NCBI RefSeq assembly: GCF_003268855.1
Contig: NZ_QLSZ01000002.1
Location: forward strand, 62,001 to 126,000
Direction of reading: 5' to 3'
Source of the DNA: Flavobacterium aciduliphilum
GTDB lineage: Bacteria > Bacteroidota > Bacteroidia > Flavobacteriales > Flavobacteriaceae
DNA: 64,000 bases
Part shown: positions 35,116 through 45,254 of the stretch, piece by piece
Layout: every line of letters starts with the position of its first letter
How positions within the stretch are numbered: position 1 is the first letter of the stretch
Position numbers and translations under genes: made by a program
Notes under the pieces: model-generated
Database searches by the model: none
What the model was told of the DNA's origin: nothing
What the model saw: only the letters and a program-made list of their open reading frames with translations

Positions 35116-37839
35116 ATGATGAAAACATTTTATACACTATTAGCAAGTTTTATTTCAATTATTGGTTTTTCTCAAAATGTTCGTTTTGAAGGAACAGTAT
35201 TAGAATCAGGGAAAGCGCCTCTTGAAATGGCCAATGTTATGGCTGTCAATCAAGCAACTAAAGGCATGGATGCGTATGCCATTACGAACGACAAAGGGAA
35301 ATTTGTTTTGAACTTAAAAGCAAATTCGACCTATACAATTAAGTTGAGTTACATAGGAATGCAAAATAAAGAACTCACAGTAGTAACTAAGACAGAAAAC
35401 ATCAATCAAAATATTACTATGGAGGCTGGTGGAATTCAACTAGATGGTGTTGAAATTGTGAGAGAAATGCCTGTTTCTATTAAAGGAGATACGATTGTTT
35501 ATAACGCCGATTCTTTTAAATCGGGTACCGAAAAAAAGTTGGAAGATGTACTCAAAAAATTACCCGGTGTAGAAGTTAATGCCGACGGCGAAGTGGAAGT
35601 GGAGGGGAAAAAAGTATCAAAATTAATGGTAGAAGGTAAGGATTTTTTTGATGGTGACACCAAATTAGGCGTAAAAAATATTCCTGCCGATGCAATTGAT
35701 AAAGTTCAGGTATTGCGAAATTACAACGAGATTAGTCAGCTGAAACCTCTAGAAAATAATGAAGAAAATGTGGCCATGAATATTAAACTGAAAGAGGGTA
35801 AGAAAAACTTTTGGTTTGGTGACATGACGGCTGGAGGAGGAACCGGTTCGCAGGGTACTGCCTCAAAATTTGACCGCTATATTGTAAACCCAAAGGTGTT
35901 TTATTACAATCCTAAATTTAGTGTGAATCTTATATCAAATTTTAACAATATAGGAGAATTGCCGCTAACCATTCAAGACTATTTTAAAATGACAGGTGGT
36001 TTTAGGGGGATGATGAAAAAGGGAGGAAGTACGTTCAATGTGGCCAGTAATGATTTAGGAATTTCTGCTTTACGAAATAATAGAGCTAAAGAAATTGAAA
36101 CTAAATTTGGTGCTACCAATTTTTCATACAATCCAACAAAATCGTGGACGTTAAGTGGTTTTGGAATTTTATCGTATTCCAATACTCAAATTGAAACCCA
36201 ATCGCAAACGACTATTTTAGCCTCTAAAACACAGACAAACACGGGAGAAAAGCCAATACAACAGACTAATTATGGCTTGGTAAAAATGAGTTCGTCTTAT
36301 AAGCCTAATACTAACTTTCAGTTTGATTATGATGTGTTAATGAAAAAATCGAGTCAGACCGAAAATTCTTTCATTGATAGAGAGACGATAATGAATGGTA
36401 GTTCCAATTCAGAAACGATTTCAACGTATAAAAAACAAAATCCTACTTCGGTCAATCAGAATTTTAGCATCTACTACACTCTGAAAGAGAAAAGTGTTTT
36501 TGATGTGGAAATTCAGCATTTGTATCAGGATGAAAATCCGTTTTATAATGCTAATTTAAGAGTACAACCCTTTCAATTAATAGGATATGATGGAACTCAA
36601 AACAGGAATGATCTAAATCAAAATCGTTTCGTGAAAACCAATAAGCTCGATTCAAAAGTGGATTATTATTATATGATTACACCCAAAACGAATTTTAATA
36701 TAACTTTTGGGGATACTTATTCTTATCAAAATTTTAATTCTTCCATTTTTCAAATGATGGATAATGGGACTCAAAACAATTTGACCGATGCGTCCAACAC
36801 CAACCAAGTAAATTATAATTTCAACGATGCTTTTATTGGATTGCATTACAAAATGTTGCTAGGAAAATTTACGATAACCCCTGGTTTTAGTGGACATACC
36901 TATACCATGACCAATCAGCAATTGGGAACCGATGTTACTAACAAATTTTCAAAATTTTTACCTGATGTATATGTGTTGTATCAAATCAAAAAATCGGAAA
37001 CATTAACGTATAATTATTCTTTAAATAACGCCTTTACCGATATTAGTAAACTGGTCCAAGGGTATATCTTGAATGGCTATAACAGTTTGTTTAGAGGAAA
37101 TAGAAACTTAGAGAATGCCACAAGTCAAGTACATTCGTTAAGATATTTTAAATACAATATGTTTAATTTTGAGAATATTTTTGCCAATGCGACCTATACA
37201 AAAACCATAGATGCAGTGAAATCTATTGTGAAATTTGTTGACGCTAATCAAACCTCAACACCGTATAATTCGAATTTTGCCGACGAAACGGCAACGGTTA
37301 TGGGGGCTTATGGAAGGTCGTTCTTAAAGAATTATAAAGCATCAGCCAATGTAAATGTGAATTGGTCAAAATTCAATAACATACAATTTACTCCAGCAAC
37401 TAGTTCTTATGATCCCGTAGCTACTGAGAGTTTTACCCAAACGTACTCTGTTAAAGCGGCTACTAATTTCAAAAATATGCCGAATATTGAATTAGGATAT
37501 TCCACAACTATTAATGAGTACAACCATACAAAATATTATACTAACACACCTTCGGCAACTTTGGACTACTATTTCCTAAAAGGCTTTGCTTTTGTAACGG
37601 ATTATCAATATTACCATTATTTTAATAAAGACAACACGATAAACAATAATTATCAATTTTTAAATGCTAGTTTGTCGTATCAAAATAAAGATGGAAAATT
37701 TGAATATAAAATTGGAGCGACTAATGTGCTCAATACAAAATCATTGAACGATAACAGCTTTAACCAATTTACCATTTCAAGTTCTCAATATTTTGTTCAG
37801 CCGCGATATGTAATCTTAAGTTTAAAATATAATTTATAG
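35116..37839 (+). CDS. Outer-membrane beta-barrel receptor (TonB-dependent type, carboxypeptidase-like N-terminus)
   Basis: A 907-residue outer-membrane protein with a signal peptide (KTFYTLLASFISIIGFS), an N-terminal carboxypeptidase regulatory-like domain at about 22-110 (FEGTVLESGKAPLEMANVM), a plug-like segment (KLEDVLKKLPGVEVNADGEV) and a C-terminal barrel with many amphipathic strands ending in ILSLKYNL. It resembles the Bacteroidetes barrel subfamily that accompanies GLPGLI proteins. The substrate is unknown. A strong bidirectional terminator follows. Confidence 0.88.
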   Translation: MMKTFYTLLASFISIIGFSQNVRFEGTVLESGKAPLEMANVMAVNQATKGMDAYAITNDKGKFVLNLKANSTYTIKLSYIGMQNKELTVVTKTENINQNITMEAGGIQLDGVEIVREMPVSIKGDTIVYNADSFKSGTEKKLEDVLKKLPGVEVNADGEVEVEGKKVSKLMVEGKDFFDGDTKLGVKNIPADAIDKVQVLRNYNEISQLKPLENNEENVAMNIKLKEGKKNFWFGDMTAGGGTGSQGTASKFDRYIVNPKVFYYNPKFSVNLISNFNNIGELPLTIQDYFKMTGGFRGMMKKGGSTFNVASNDLGISALRNNRAKEIETKFGATNFSYNPTKSWTLSGFGILSYSNTQIETQSQTTILASKTQTNTGEKPIQQTNYGLVKMSSSYKPNTNFQFDYDVLMKKSSQTENSFIDRETIMNGSSNSETISTYKKQNPTSVNQNFSIYYTLKEKSVFDVEIQHLYQDENPFYNANLRVQPFQLIGYDGTQNRNDLNQNRFVKTNKLDSKVDYYYMITPKTNFNITFGDTYSYQNFNSSIFQMMDNGTQNNLTDASNTNQVNYNFNDAFIGLHYKMLLGKFTITPGFSGHTYTMTNQQLGTDVTNKFSKFLPDVYVLYQIKKSETLTYNYSLNNAFTDISKLVQGYILNGYNSLFRGNRNLENATSQVHSLRYFKYNMFNFENIFANATYTKTIDAVKSIVKFVDANQTSTPYNSNFADETATVMGAYGRSFLKNYKASANVNVNWSKFNNIQFTPATSSYDPVATESFTQTYSVKAATNFKNMPNIELGYSTTINEYNHTKYYTNTPSATLDYYFLKGFAFVTDYQYYHYFNKDNTINNNYQFLNASLSYQNKDGKFEYKIGATNVLNTKSLNDNSFNQFTISSSQYFVQPRYVILSLKYNL

Positions 37840-37843
37840 ACAA

Positions 37844-37879
37844 ACAAAAAACCTGATGTGAGAGCATCAGGTTTTTTGT
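37844..37879. terminator. Bidirectional terminator between the receptor gene and metK
   Basis: ACAAAAAACCTGATG pairs with CATCAGGTTTTTTGT around a 6-base loop; A/T tracts on both sides allow use by both converging genes. Confidence 0.85.
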
Positions 37880-37899
37880 TTTTATAGAAAGGACTTTGT

Positions 37900-39150
37900 T
37901 TAGATATTAAACGCAGCTTTTACTTTGTCAACATAATCAAGTTTTTCCCATGTAAAAAGTTCAACGGTTACCGTTTTGTCATCGCCATTTGGAGATTTAA
38001 AGATTTTGGTAACTGTTTCAGGAGTTCTTCCCATGTGTCCATAAGCAGCCGTTTCGCTATAGATTGGGTTTCTCAATTTTAAGCGTTGTTCAATAAAGTA
38101 AGGACGCATGTCAAAAATAGTTTCTACAACGTTACTGATTTCACCATCCGTTAGATTCACTTTGGCAGTACCATAAGTGTTTACGTTGATTGAGGTTGGT
38201 TTTGCTACACCAATAGCATAAGAAACTTGAACTAAAACTTCATCACATAATCCAGCTGCTACCAAGTTTTTAGCGATATGACGCGTGGCATAAGCAGCCG
38301 AACGGTCTACTTTACTTGGATCTTTTCCAGAAAAAGCACCACCTCCGTGAGCCCCTTTTCCACCATAGGTGTCTACTATAATTTTTCTTCCTGTCAAACC
38401 TGTATCGCCATGAGGACCTCCAATTACAAATTTTCCGGTTGGGTTGATGTGATAAGTGATATCGTCATTAAACAAATGAGCGTATTGAGGATATTTAACT
38501 TTGATTCTAGGGATTAGAATCGAAATCAAATCACTTTTAATTTTCGCTAACATAGTTGCTTCATCAGCAAAATCATCGTGTTGGGTTGAGATGACAATGG
38601 CATCAATGCGTTGTGGTTTGTTGTCGTCAGAATACTCTAAAGTTACTTGCGATTTCGCATCTGGACGTAAATAAGTAATTTCAGAATTTTCTCTTCTCAA
38701 GTTGGCTAATTCAATTAATAGAGCATGTGATAAATCTAAAGCCAAAGGCATGTAGTTTTCGGTTTCGTTGGTAGCATATCCAAACATCATCCCTTGATCC
38801 CCAGCGCCTTGTTCTTCTTTGCTAGCGCGGTCTACCCCTTGATTGATGTCGGCTGATTGTTCGTGAATGGCTGATAAAACCCCACAAGAATTAGCTTCAA
38901 ACATGTATTCACTTTTGGTGTACCCAATTTTCTTAATAACGTCTCTTGCAATAGATTGAACATCAAGATAAGTGTTTGATTTTACTTCTCCTGCAAGGAT
39001 GACTTGACCCGTAGTAACAAGAGTCTCACAAGCCACTTTTGACTCAGGGTCAAAGGCTAAAAAATTGTCAATTAACGCATCTGAAATTTGATCAGCTACT
39101 TTGTCAGGATGTCCTTCGCTCACGGATTCTGACGTAAATAAATAAGCCAT
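37900..39150 (-). CDS. metK: S-adenosylmethionine synthetase
   Basis: This 416-residue enzyme makes SAM from methionine and ATP. It has [20 protein letters not shown] at the N-terminus, the P-loop-like [31 protein letters not shown], and [16 protein letters not shown]. Bacteroidetes versions are slightly longer than E. coli MetK. It is monocistronic on the minus strand behind a structured leader of about 170 bases that resembles a SAM-II riboswitch, which would let SAM repress its own synthesis. Confidence 0.97.
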   Translation of the reverse strand: MAYLFTSESVSEGHPDKVADQISDALIDNFLAFDPESKVACETLVTTGQVILAGEVKSNTYLDVQSIARDVIKKIGYTKSEYMFEANSCGVLSAIHEQSADINQGVDRASKEEQGAGDQGMMFGYATNETENYMPLALDLSHALLIELANLRRENSEITYLRPDAKSQVTLEYSDDNKPQRIDAIVISTQHDDFADEATMLAKIKSDLISILIPRIKVKYPQYAHLFNDDITYHINPTGKFVIGGPHGDTGLTGRKIIVDTYGGKGAHGGGAFSGKDPSKVDRSAAYATRHIAKNLVAAGLCDEVLVQVSYAIGVAKPTSINVNTYGTAKVNLTDGEISNVVETIFDMRPYFIEQRLKLRNPIYSETAAYGHMGRTPETVTKIFKSPNGDDKTVTVELFTWEKLDYVDKVKAAFNI

Positions 39151-39180
39151 AATATAATTTATTTTTTTAAATTAATGTGT

Positions 39181-39301
39181 GAGGAAAAAATTGCAAGGTA
39201 TATGCTAAAGAAGGGATTCTGCTTTAGCATTTTTTTTATTCTTTACTTTTTTACATTGTAAAAGCAAGAATAGAGGTTGCAATCAGTACAAATTTTTCCT
39301 C
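39181..39301 (-). ncRNA. SAM-II-like (long-loop) riboswitch in the metK leader
   Basis: Read on the minus strand, the leader begins GAGGAAAAATTTGTACTG then ATTGCAACCTC (39301-39273). P1 is GAGG/CCTC, and between its arms lies an AUUU...AUUGCAA segment as in SAM-II aptamers. A long loop with its own hairpin follows, then AATGCTAAAGC (39231-39221), matching the conserved 3' GCUAAA element. Two competing helices are available: ATGCTAAAG with CTTTAGCAT (39201-39230), which would mask the aptamer 3' element, and TTGCAATTTTTTCCTC (39196-39181) against the aptamer 5' strand. Bacteroidetes are known to carry long-loop SAM-II variants. The call is by eye, without covariance-model support. Confidence 0.7.
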
Positions 39302-39314
39302 TTTTATTCAGGTG

Positions 39315-39322
39315 CAAATATA
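39315..39322 (-). promoter_or_regulatory. -7 element of the metK promoter
   Basis: On the minus strand this is TATATTTG, an exact TAnnTTTG. It lies just upstream of the riboswitch-like leader, so the whole aptamer would be transcribed. Confidence 0.5.
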
Positions 39323-39393
39323 CACAAAATTTTGTTTTTTGTGTTTTTCTGAAAAAATAATATTATTTCAGCACCAATTTAAAACAATTTTAT

Positions 39394-40205
39394 ATGAAAA
39401 AACTATTACTTTCTAGTTTGCTTTTTGTTGCTGTTGCATTTCATTCGAATGCTCAAGTAACTTTATTTAGTGATGATTTTGAGGATAGCGATATCTCAGA
39501 TTGGACTTTAATCGATGCTGATGGCGACGGATGGGATTGGCTACCAGTAACTATGGCAACTACAGCACCATTGTATAAAGGGATGCGTTCTATGTCTTGG
39601 TCTTCTACTGACGGTGCTTTAACACCAGACAATTGGGCAATTTCTAGAGGAATTGATGTTGGAGCAGGAAACACCATAACATTATCATGGAATGTTGTAG
39701 CTCGTGACCTAGATTGGGATTTAGAAAATTATTCTGTTTATGTTTCAAATGGAAATACAGATACAGCTATGTTGGCAACTACACCTGTTTTTAATGAAGT
39801 TTTGGAGGTGTTAATGTGATGACCACTAGAACGGTTACATTACCTTCAACATTAACAGGTACAATATATGTAGCATTCAGACATCACGATGTTACAGATC
39901 AATTTGTAGTTGATGTAGATAATGTTACTGTGACATCGACATAATTGAGAAATGACGAATTTTTTGCATCAAATTTTTCAGTAACTCCAAATCCAGCTTC
40001 AGATGTAATTACAATAGCTACAAAAAATAATATTCCAGTTGAATCAGTTCAAGTTCTGGATATGAATGGAAGAGTTATTAAAGAGATGAATGCTACTTTT
40101 GAAGATGCTACTACAATGAATATTTCTGAAATTAATTCAGGAGTATACTTTGTTAAAGTAAAATCACAAATAGTTGTTGGTACTACTAAAGTGGTAAAAA
40201 AATAA
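39394..40205 (+). pseudogene. Broken gene for a secreted choice-of-anchor-J protein with type IX sorting domain
   Basis: Three pieces of one gene are visible. Piece 1 (39394-39819) has a signal peptide and a cleaved-adhesin-like domain (FSDDFEDSDISDWTLID). It goes out of frame at a T-run near 39797: GAAGTTTTGGAGGT needs one more T to continue as GGVNVMTTRTVTLPSTL. Piece 2 continues in that frame to TAA at 39942-39944. Piece 3 follows directly in the same frame as NDEFFASNFSVTPNPASDVI, a type A sorting domain ending at 40205. The length of 812 bases is one short of a whole number of codons. So there is one -1 frameshift and one nonsense codon. Confidence 0.8.
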
Positions 40206-40230
40206 ATCTATTCTGACAAATATAATTTTA

Positions 40231-40256
40231 AAGGAGCAATACGTTGCTCCTTTTTT
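40231..40256 (+). terminator. Intrinsic terminator after the broken secreted gene
   Basis: AAGGAGCAA pairs with TTGCTCCTT around TACG, followed by T6. It insulates the metH riboswitch from upstream transcription. Confidence 0.85.
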
Positions 40257-40270
40257 ATTTTACATTTTAG

Positions 40271-40301
40271 TTGGAATATTAATTTTTATACTTTTACTTT
40301 G
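40271..40301 (+). promoter_or_regulatory. Promoter of the SAM-I/metH transcript
   Basis: TTG at 40271-40273 and TTACTTTG (one mismatch to TAnnTTTG) at 40294-40301, spaced 20 bases, about 22 bases before the first riboswitch helix. Confidence 0.5.
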
Positions 40302-40323
40302 TACCGTTCTAATACATGATGTT

Positions 40324-40482
40324 TGTTATCACGAAAGCTGGAGGGAATAGACCCATTGAAAGCTTAGCAACCCTATACTTATAGAAGGTGCTACATTCTA
40401 TTCTGATGTGAATCAGGAAAAGATAACTAGAAGAATTCTCTCACCAATTCTGATAACAAATACATATATAAAAAGTTATCAG
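40324..40482 (+). ncRNA. SAM-I (S-box) riboswitch and expression platform
   Basis: The aptamer spans 40324-40428. It shows GTTATCACGAAAG, GGAGGGAATAGACCC, TTGAAAGCTTAGCAACC, AAGGTGCTACATTC and closing GATAAC, matching the S-box order of conserved segments. P1 is GTTATC (40325) with GATAAC (40422). The platform holds a second GATAAC (40452) and a second GTTATC (40475) forming an 8-bp hairpin that ends 2 bases before the metH ATG. The duplicated complementary pair allows mutually exclusive folding. SAM-I riboswitches turn genes off when SAM is abundant; here the position suggests control of translation start as well as readthrough. Confidence 0.9.
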
Positions 40483-41472
40483 ATGGTATTAATCACAACC
40501 GAACTTAAAAAAAGAATCCTAGTGCTCGACGGGGCCATGGGAACCATGTTGCAACGCAATAACTTCTCTGAAGAAGATTTTAGAGGAGAACGTTTTAAAG
40601 ACTTTCCACATCCGTTAAAAGGCAATAATGATTTGCTTTCTATCACGCAACCTGAAGCAGTAAAAAAAGTACATCGTTTGTATTTTCTAGCAGGAGCAGA
40701 TATTGTAGAAACCAATACTTTTTCTGGAACTACCATAGGTATGACTGATTATTACTTGGAAGATTTAGTCTACGAACTCAACTTTCAATCGGCTAAAATA
40801 GCACGTGAAGTTGCCGATGAATTTACAGATAGACCACGTTTTGTGGCTGGTTCTATCGGGCCAACTAATAGAACAGCCTCTATGTCTCCCGATGTAAATG
40901 ATCCAGGATTTCGCGCGGTGACGTTTGATGATTTACGAATTGCCTACAAACAACAAGTAGAAGCTTTGATTGATGGTGGAGTTGATGTGCTTTTGGTGGA
41001 AACAATTTTCGATACATTGAATGCCAAAGCAGCATTGTTTGCCATCGAAGAAGTAAAAGAAGAACGAAACCTTGATATACCCGTGATGGTTTCTGGAACG
41101 ATAACGGATGCTTCTGGAAGAACACTATCTGGACAAACGGTCGAAGCTTTCTTGATTTCCATATCACATATTCCTCTACTAAGTATTGGTTTTAATTGTG
41201 CACTTGGAGCTGACCAATTAAAACCGTATTTAAAACGTTTGGCAATGAATACATCTTTTAATATCTCTGCCCATCCTAATGCAGGTTTGCCTAATGCATT
41301 TGGGCAATACGACCAAACTCCTCAGGAAATGCAAGCTTTGATAAAAGAATATCTTCAAGATAATTTGGTCAATATCATCGGCGGTTGTTGTGGTACGACA
41401 CCAGAGCATATCAAAGCGATAGCTGAAGTAGCAAAGGAATTTAAACCAAGACAAATTTTAGAAACGATATAA
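40483..41472 (+). CDS. metH: Methionine synthase, homocysteine-binding module (split MetH, part 1)
   Basis: A 329-residue protein equal to the N-terminal homocysteine S-methyltransferase module of B12-dependent MetH. It starts [17 protein letters not shown], contains [12 protein letters not shown], and carries the zinc-binding cysteines in [11 protein letters not shown] and [11 protein letters not shown]. The ATG at 40483 directly follows the riboswitch platform hairpin; an upstream ATG at 40408 would lie in the aptamer. In Flavobacteria MetH is commonly encoded by two genes, so this is not a frameshift. Its stop overlaps the start of the second part by one base (TAATG). Confidence 0.92.
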   Translation: MVLITTELKKRILVLDGAMGTMLQRNNFSEEDFRGERFKDFPHPLKGNNDLLSITQPEAVKKVHRLYFLAGADIVETNTFSGTTIGMTDYYLEDLVYELNFQSAKIAREVADEFTDRPRFVAGSIGPTNRTASMSPDVNDPGFRAVTFDDLRIAYKQQVEALIDGGVDVLLVETIFDTLNAKAALFAIEEVKEERNLDIPVMVSGTITDASGRTLSGQTVEAFLISISHIPLLSIGFNCALGADQLKPYLKRLAMNTSFNISAHPNAGLPNAFGQYDQTPQEMQALIKEYLQDNLVNIIGGCCGTTPEHIKAIAEVAKEFKPRQILETI

Positions 41473-44132
41473 TGGCGGAAGTAAAATACTTAAAGTTATC
41501 AGGTCTTGAACCATTAATTGTTACACCTGAAAGCAATTTTATCAATGTTGGTGAGAGAACAAATGTAACAGGTTCACGTAAGTTTCTCAGATTAATTAAA
41601 GAAGAAAAATACGAAGAAGCTATTGAAATTGCTCGTTCACAAGTAGAAGGTGGCGCACAAATTATAGATGTCAACATGGATGAAGGCATGTTGGATGGTG
41701 TGTATGCTATGACTAAATTCCTAAATCTGATAGCGGCAGAACCCGATATTGCTCGAGTTCCGGTGATGATAGACAGTTCAAAGTGGGAAATTATCGAAGC
41801 TGGATTGAAAGTAATTCAAGGGAAAGGTGTGGTGAATTCGATTTCTTTAAAAGAAGGAAAAGAAGCCTTTGTACATCATGCCAAATTAATCAAGAGATAT
41901 GGCGCAGCTGTAATAGTAATGGCTTTTGACGAAGTGGGTCAAGCCGATACGTACGAGAGAAGAATTGAAATCTGTAAAAGGAGTTATGATATTTTGGTTA
42001 ATGAGGTTCATTTTCCAGCAGAAGATATCATTTTTGATCCGAATATTTTCCCTGTTGCCACAGGAATGGAAGAACATAAATTAAATGCTTTAGATTTCTT
42101 CAGAGCAACCAAATGGATTAGAGAAAACTTGCCTTATGCAGGAGTTTCTGGTGGTGTGAGTAATGTTTCGTTTTCGTTCCGTGGTAATGATAAAGTTCGT
42201 GAAGCCATGCATTCGGCTTTTCTTTTTCATGCTATTAAAAATGGTATGACAATGGGTATCGTTAATCCTGAAATGCTTGAGATTTATGATGAGATTGCCC
42301 CCGTTTTATTAGAGCATGTAGAAGACGTTTTGTTGAATAGAAGAGAAGACGCTACAGAGCGATTATTGGATTTGGCGGAAAGTTTCAAAGGCGAGAACAA
42401 ATCGAGTGAAAAAGTAATTCAAGAATGGCGAAATAGTTCTGTACAAGAACGCTTAACTCATTCATTAGTTAAAGGTATAGACGAGTTCATTGAAATTGAT
42501 GTGGAAGAAGCCAGAAAACTCTGTGCCAAACCCATTGAAGTCATTGAGGTTTATTTGATGAATGGGATGAATGTAGTCGGCGATTTATTCGGAAGTGGAA
42601 AAATGTTTTTGCCTCAAGTAGTAAAATCGGCTCGTGTAATGAAGAAAGCGGTGGCTTATCTATTGCCTTATATCGAAGCTCAAAAAGATGGAAAATCTAG
42701 TTCGGCTGGAAAGGTTTTAATGGCAACCGTAAAAGGCGATGTGCATGATATTGGAAAAAATATAGTTTCGGTGGTTTTGGGTTGTAATAATTTCGAAATT
42801 ATTGATTTGGGTGTAATGGTTCCACCAGAGAAGATTATAGAAACGGCTATCAAAGAACAAGTGGATATCATTGGACTGAGCGGATTGATAACGCCTTCGT
42901 TAGACGAAATGGTGTGTTTGGCCAAAGAATTGGATAAATTAAATATCAAAATTCCTGTGATGATTGGTGGTGCTACGACTTCTCGTGCGCATACAGCGGT
43001 AAAAATTGCACCAGAATATGCAGCAACAGTTGTTCATGTGAATGATGCCTCTCGTGCTGTAACCGTAGCCAGTAATTTATTGCAGGAAGAAACAAAGGAA
43101 GCCTATACTCAATCTGTTCGTGCTGAATATGATAAACTTCGTGAAGGGTATTTGAGTAGAAGCAGATATAAAAATTTCTTGTCTATTGAAGAAGCTAGAA
43201 AAAATAAACTGCAATTGGATTGGGAAAATTATCAACCTGTCCCCCCAAATTTTATTGGAACAAAGACTATAGAAATTGAACTAACAGAATTGATTGATTT
43301 TATAGATTGGACACCGTTTTTCAGTTCTTGGGAATTGTATGGAAAATATCCAGCGATTTTAAGCGATGAGGTTGTGGGCGAACAAGCCACAACATTGTTT
43401 GCAGATGCTCAAAAAATGTTGCAACAAATCGTTTCCGAAAAATGGTTGACTGCAAAAGCAGTTCTTGGAATTTTTCCTGCAAATACAATAAATGATGATG
43501 ACATCAAGCTTTCGACTTTTGACTTTCGACTTTTGACTCTTCGTCAGCAATCCCAAAAAACTGCAGGAGCACCTAATATTGCTTTGGCGGATTTTATTGC
43601 TCCAAAGGAAAGTGGTAAGCAGGATTACATCGGTTGTTTTTGTGTGACCACGGGTTTTGGAGTAGATGAAAAGGCTACTGAGTTTGAAAAACAATTGGAT
43701 GATTATAACTCTATTTTAGTGAAAGCTTTGGGCGACAGATTAGCAGAAGCATTCGCAGAATATTTGCATTTGAAAGTTAGAAAAGAAATTTGGGGTTATG
43801 CTGCCAATGAAAAATTGAGTAATCAGGATTTAATTGAGGAAGCATACAAAGGCATTCGCCCTGCGCCAGGCTATCCGGCGTGTCCAGACCATTTGGAGAA
43901 ACCTACGATTTGGAAACTATTGAACGTAGAACAGGAAATTGGCGTAAAGCTAACAGAAAGTATGGCGATGTGGCCAGCAGCATCGGTTTCGGGGTATTAT
44001 TTTGCACATCCTGAGAGTAAATATTTTGGTTTAGGAAAAATTAAAGAAGACCAAGTGACGGATTATGCCAAAAGAAGAAATATAAGTATAGAAGAAGCCA
44101 ACAAATGGCTATCACCAAATATAGCAGATTAA
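41472..44132 (+). CDS. metH: Methionine synthase, folate/B12/activation modules (split MetH, part 2)
   Basis: This 886-residue protein holds the rest of cobalamin-dependent methionine synthase. The pterin-binding TIM barrel is at about 1-290 ([14 protein letters not shown]). The B12 cap and Rossmann domain are at about 300-560, with the cobalt-ligand histidine in [10 protein letters not shown]. The AdoMet reactivation domain is at about 590-886 ([27 protein letters not shown]). Around 43500-43540 the coding DNA contains two perfect 14-base tandem copies of TTTCGACTTTTGAC, translated as [10 protein letters not shown] in a variable loop. The gene is coupled to part 1 and followed by metF. Confidence 0.94.
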   Translation: MAEVKYLKLSGLEPLIVTPESNFINVGERTNVTGSRKFLRLIKEEKYEEAIEIARSQVEGGAQIIDVNMDEGMLDGVYAMTKFLNLIAAEPDIARVPVMIDSSKWEIIEAGLKVIQGKGVVNSISLKEGKEAFVHHAKLIKRYGAAVIVMAFDEVGQADTYERRIEICKRSYDILVNEVHFPAEDIIFDPNIFPVATGMEEHKLNALDFFRATKWIRENLPYAGVSGGVSNVSFSFRGNDKVREAMHSAFLFHAIKNGMTMGIVNPEMLEIYDEIAPVLLEHVEDVLLNRREDATERLLDLAESFKGENKSSEKVIQEWRNSSVQERLTHSLVKGIDEFIEIDVEEARKLCAKPIEVIEVYLMNGMNVVGDLFGSGKMFLPQVVKSARVMKKAVAYLLPYIEAQKDGKSSSAGKVLMATVKGDVHDIGKNIVSVVLGCNNFEIIDLGVMVPPEKIIETAIKEQVDIIGLSGLITPSLDEMVCLAKELDKLNIKIPVMIGGATTSRAHTAVKIAPEYAATVVHVNDASRAVTVASNLLQEETKEAYTQSVRAEYDKLREGYLSRSRYKNFLSIEEARKNKLQLDWENYQPVPPNFIGTKTIEIELTELIDFIDWTPFFSSWELYGKYPAILSDEVVGEQATTLFADAQKMLQQIVSEKWLTAKAVLGIFPANTINDDDIKLSTFDFRLLTLRQQSQKTAGAPNIALADFIAPKESGKQDYIGCFCVTTGFGVDEKATEFEKQLDDYNSILVKALGDRLAEAFAEYLHLKVRKEIWGYAANEKLSNQDLIEEAYKGIRPAPGYPACPDHLEKPTIWKLLNVEQEIGVKLTESMAMWPAASVSGYYFAHPESKYFGLGKIKEDQVTDYAKRRNISIEEANKWLSPNIAD
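43510..43537 (+). repeat. 14-bp tandem repeat inside metH part 2
   Basis: TTTCGACTTTTGAC occurs twice head to tail. It looks like a simple intergenic repeat of Flavobacterium rather than ordinary coding sequence, yet it is in frame and free of stops. Confidence 0.7.
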
Positions 44133-44142
44133 ATAAGTTGTT

Positions 44143-44206
44143 AGGTTATAGGTAGTAGGTATTAGAAAAACCTACAACCTGTAAAACCTACAACCTAAAA
44201 ACCTAA
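44143..44206. repeat. 'aacctacaacct' repeat between metH and metF
   Basis: Two direct copies of AAAACCTACAACCT with a partial third, and inverted AGGTTATAGGTAGTAGGT on the left, fill the 79-base gap between two co-transcribed genes. Confidence 0.55.
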
Positions 44207-44211
44207 AAAAG

Positions 44212-45168
44212 ATGAAAGTAACGCAACATATAGAAAACGCCAACGGGAAACCTTTATTTTCGTTTGAAATATTACCGCCTTTAAAAGGGCAAAACATTCA
44301 ATTTATTTATGATGGAATTGATCCTTTGATGGAATTTAATCCGCCGTTTATAGATGTGACGTATCACAGAGAGGAATATGAGTATAAAGAATTGCCTAAT
44401 GGTCTTTTGCAGAAAAAGATTGTGAAGAAACGTCCAGGGACGGTAGGAATTTGTGCGGGTATTCAAAATAAATATAATGTGGATGCTATTCCTCATATTC
44501 TTTGTGGTGGATTTACTAAAGAGGATACAGAGAACTTATTGATTGACTTGGATTTCTTGGGGATTGATAATGTGGTGGCTTTGAGAGGTGATGCTTTGAA
44601 GACGGAAACCTATTTTCATCCGGAGAAAGAGGGTAATGCTTATGCTTCGGAATTGGTGACACAGATTAGTAATTTGAATAAAGGGATTTATTTGGATGAG
44701 GATTTGAAGAACACGGCTAAGACTAATTTTTGTATTGGTGTGGCGGGTTATCCGGAGAAGCACATGGAAGCGCCGAGTTTGGACAGTGATATTCATTTTT
44801 TGAAGCAGAAGATTAAAAATGGTGCGGATTACATTATTACACAGATGTTTTTTGATAACAAGAAATTCTTTGAATTTGTAGATAAATGTAGAGCTGCAGG
44901 CATTACTGTTCCTATTATTCCAGGGTTGAAACCTATTGCTACGAAGAAACAATTGAACTTGATTCCACACCGATTTAGTTTAGAATTACCTGATGATTTA
45001 ATCATGGAGGTGGTAAAGGCTAAGGATAATGATGAGGTGAAACAAATTGGGATTGAATGGTGTATTGCGCAAAGTAAAGAATTGGTCAAAGCGGGTATTC
45101 CAGTATTGCATTACTACTCAATGGGAAAAGCTGCGAATATTAAAGCGATTGCTAAAGAAGTATTTTAA
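44212..45168 (+). CDS. metF: Methylenetetrahydrofolate reductase
   Basis: This 318-residue FAD enzyme makes 5-methyl-THF, the methyl donor for MetH. The sequence shows FSFEILPPLKG near the N-terminus, a VVALRGD segment for folate/FAD contact, GVAGYPEKH, and NGADYIITQMFFDN. It is the third gene of the riboswitch-controlled methionine operon, so the same SAM signal sets methyl donor supply and methyl transfer. Confidence 0.95.
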   Translation: MKVTQHIENANGKPLFSFEILPPLKGQNIQFIYDGIDPLMEFNPPFIDVTYHREEYEYKELPNGLLQKKIVKKRPGTVGICAGIQNKYNVDAIPHILCGGFTKEDTENLLIDLDFLGIDNVVALRGDALKTETYFHPEKEGNAYASELVTQISNLNKGIYLDEDLKNTAKTNFCIGVAGYPEKHMEAPSLDSDIHFLKQKIKNGADYIITQMFFDNKKFFEFVDKCRAAGITVPIIPGLKPIATKKQLNLIPHRFSLELPDDLIMEVVKAKDNDEVKQIGIEWCIAQSKELVKAGIPVLHYYSMGKAANIKAIAKEVF

Positions 45169-45254
45169 GATTAACTAAATATTTCCACAAGAAGGAAAGC
45201 TGATTTAGTATCTTAAACTAATTCTTCTATATTTGTACGAATTAAAGAAAGTGC

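Noticed and set aside
39201..39238. Plus-strand intrinsic terminator upstream of the broken secreted gene
   Set aside because: The hairpin is followed by T on the plus strand, but no plus-strand gene ends there; it fits better as the competing helix of the metK leader.
40483..44132. metH broken by a frameshift into two genes
   Set aside because: The two genes meet at a clean TAATG junction at a domain border, and split MetH is normal in Flavobacteria.
44536..44970. 144-codon frame antisense to metF
   Set aside because: Shadow of a strongly conserved gene; translated sequence looks random and rich in Ile/Asn/His.
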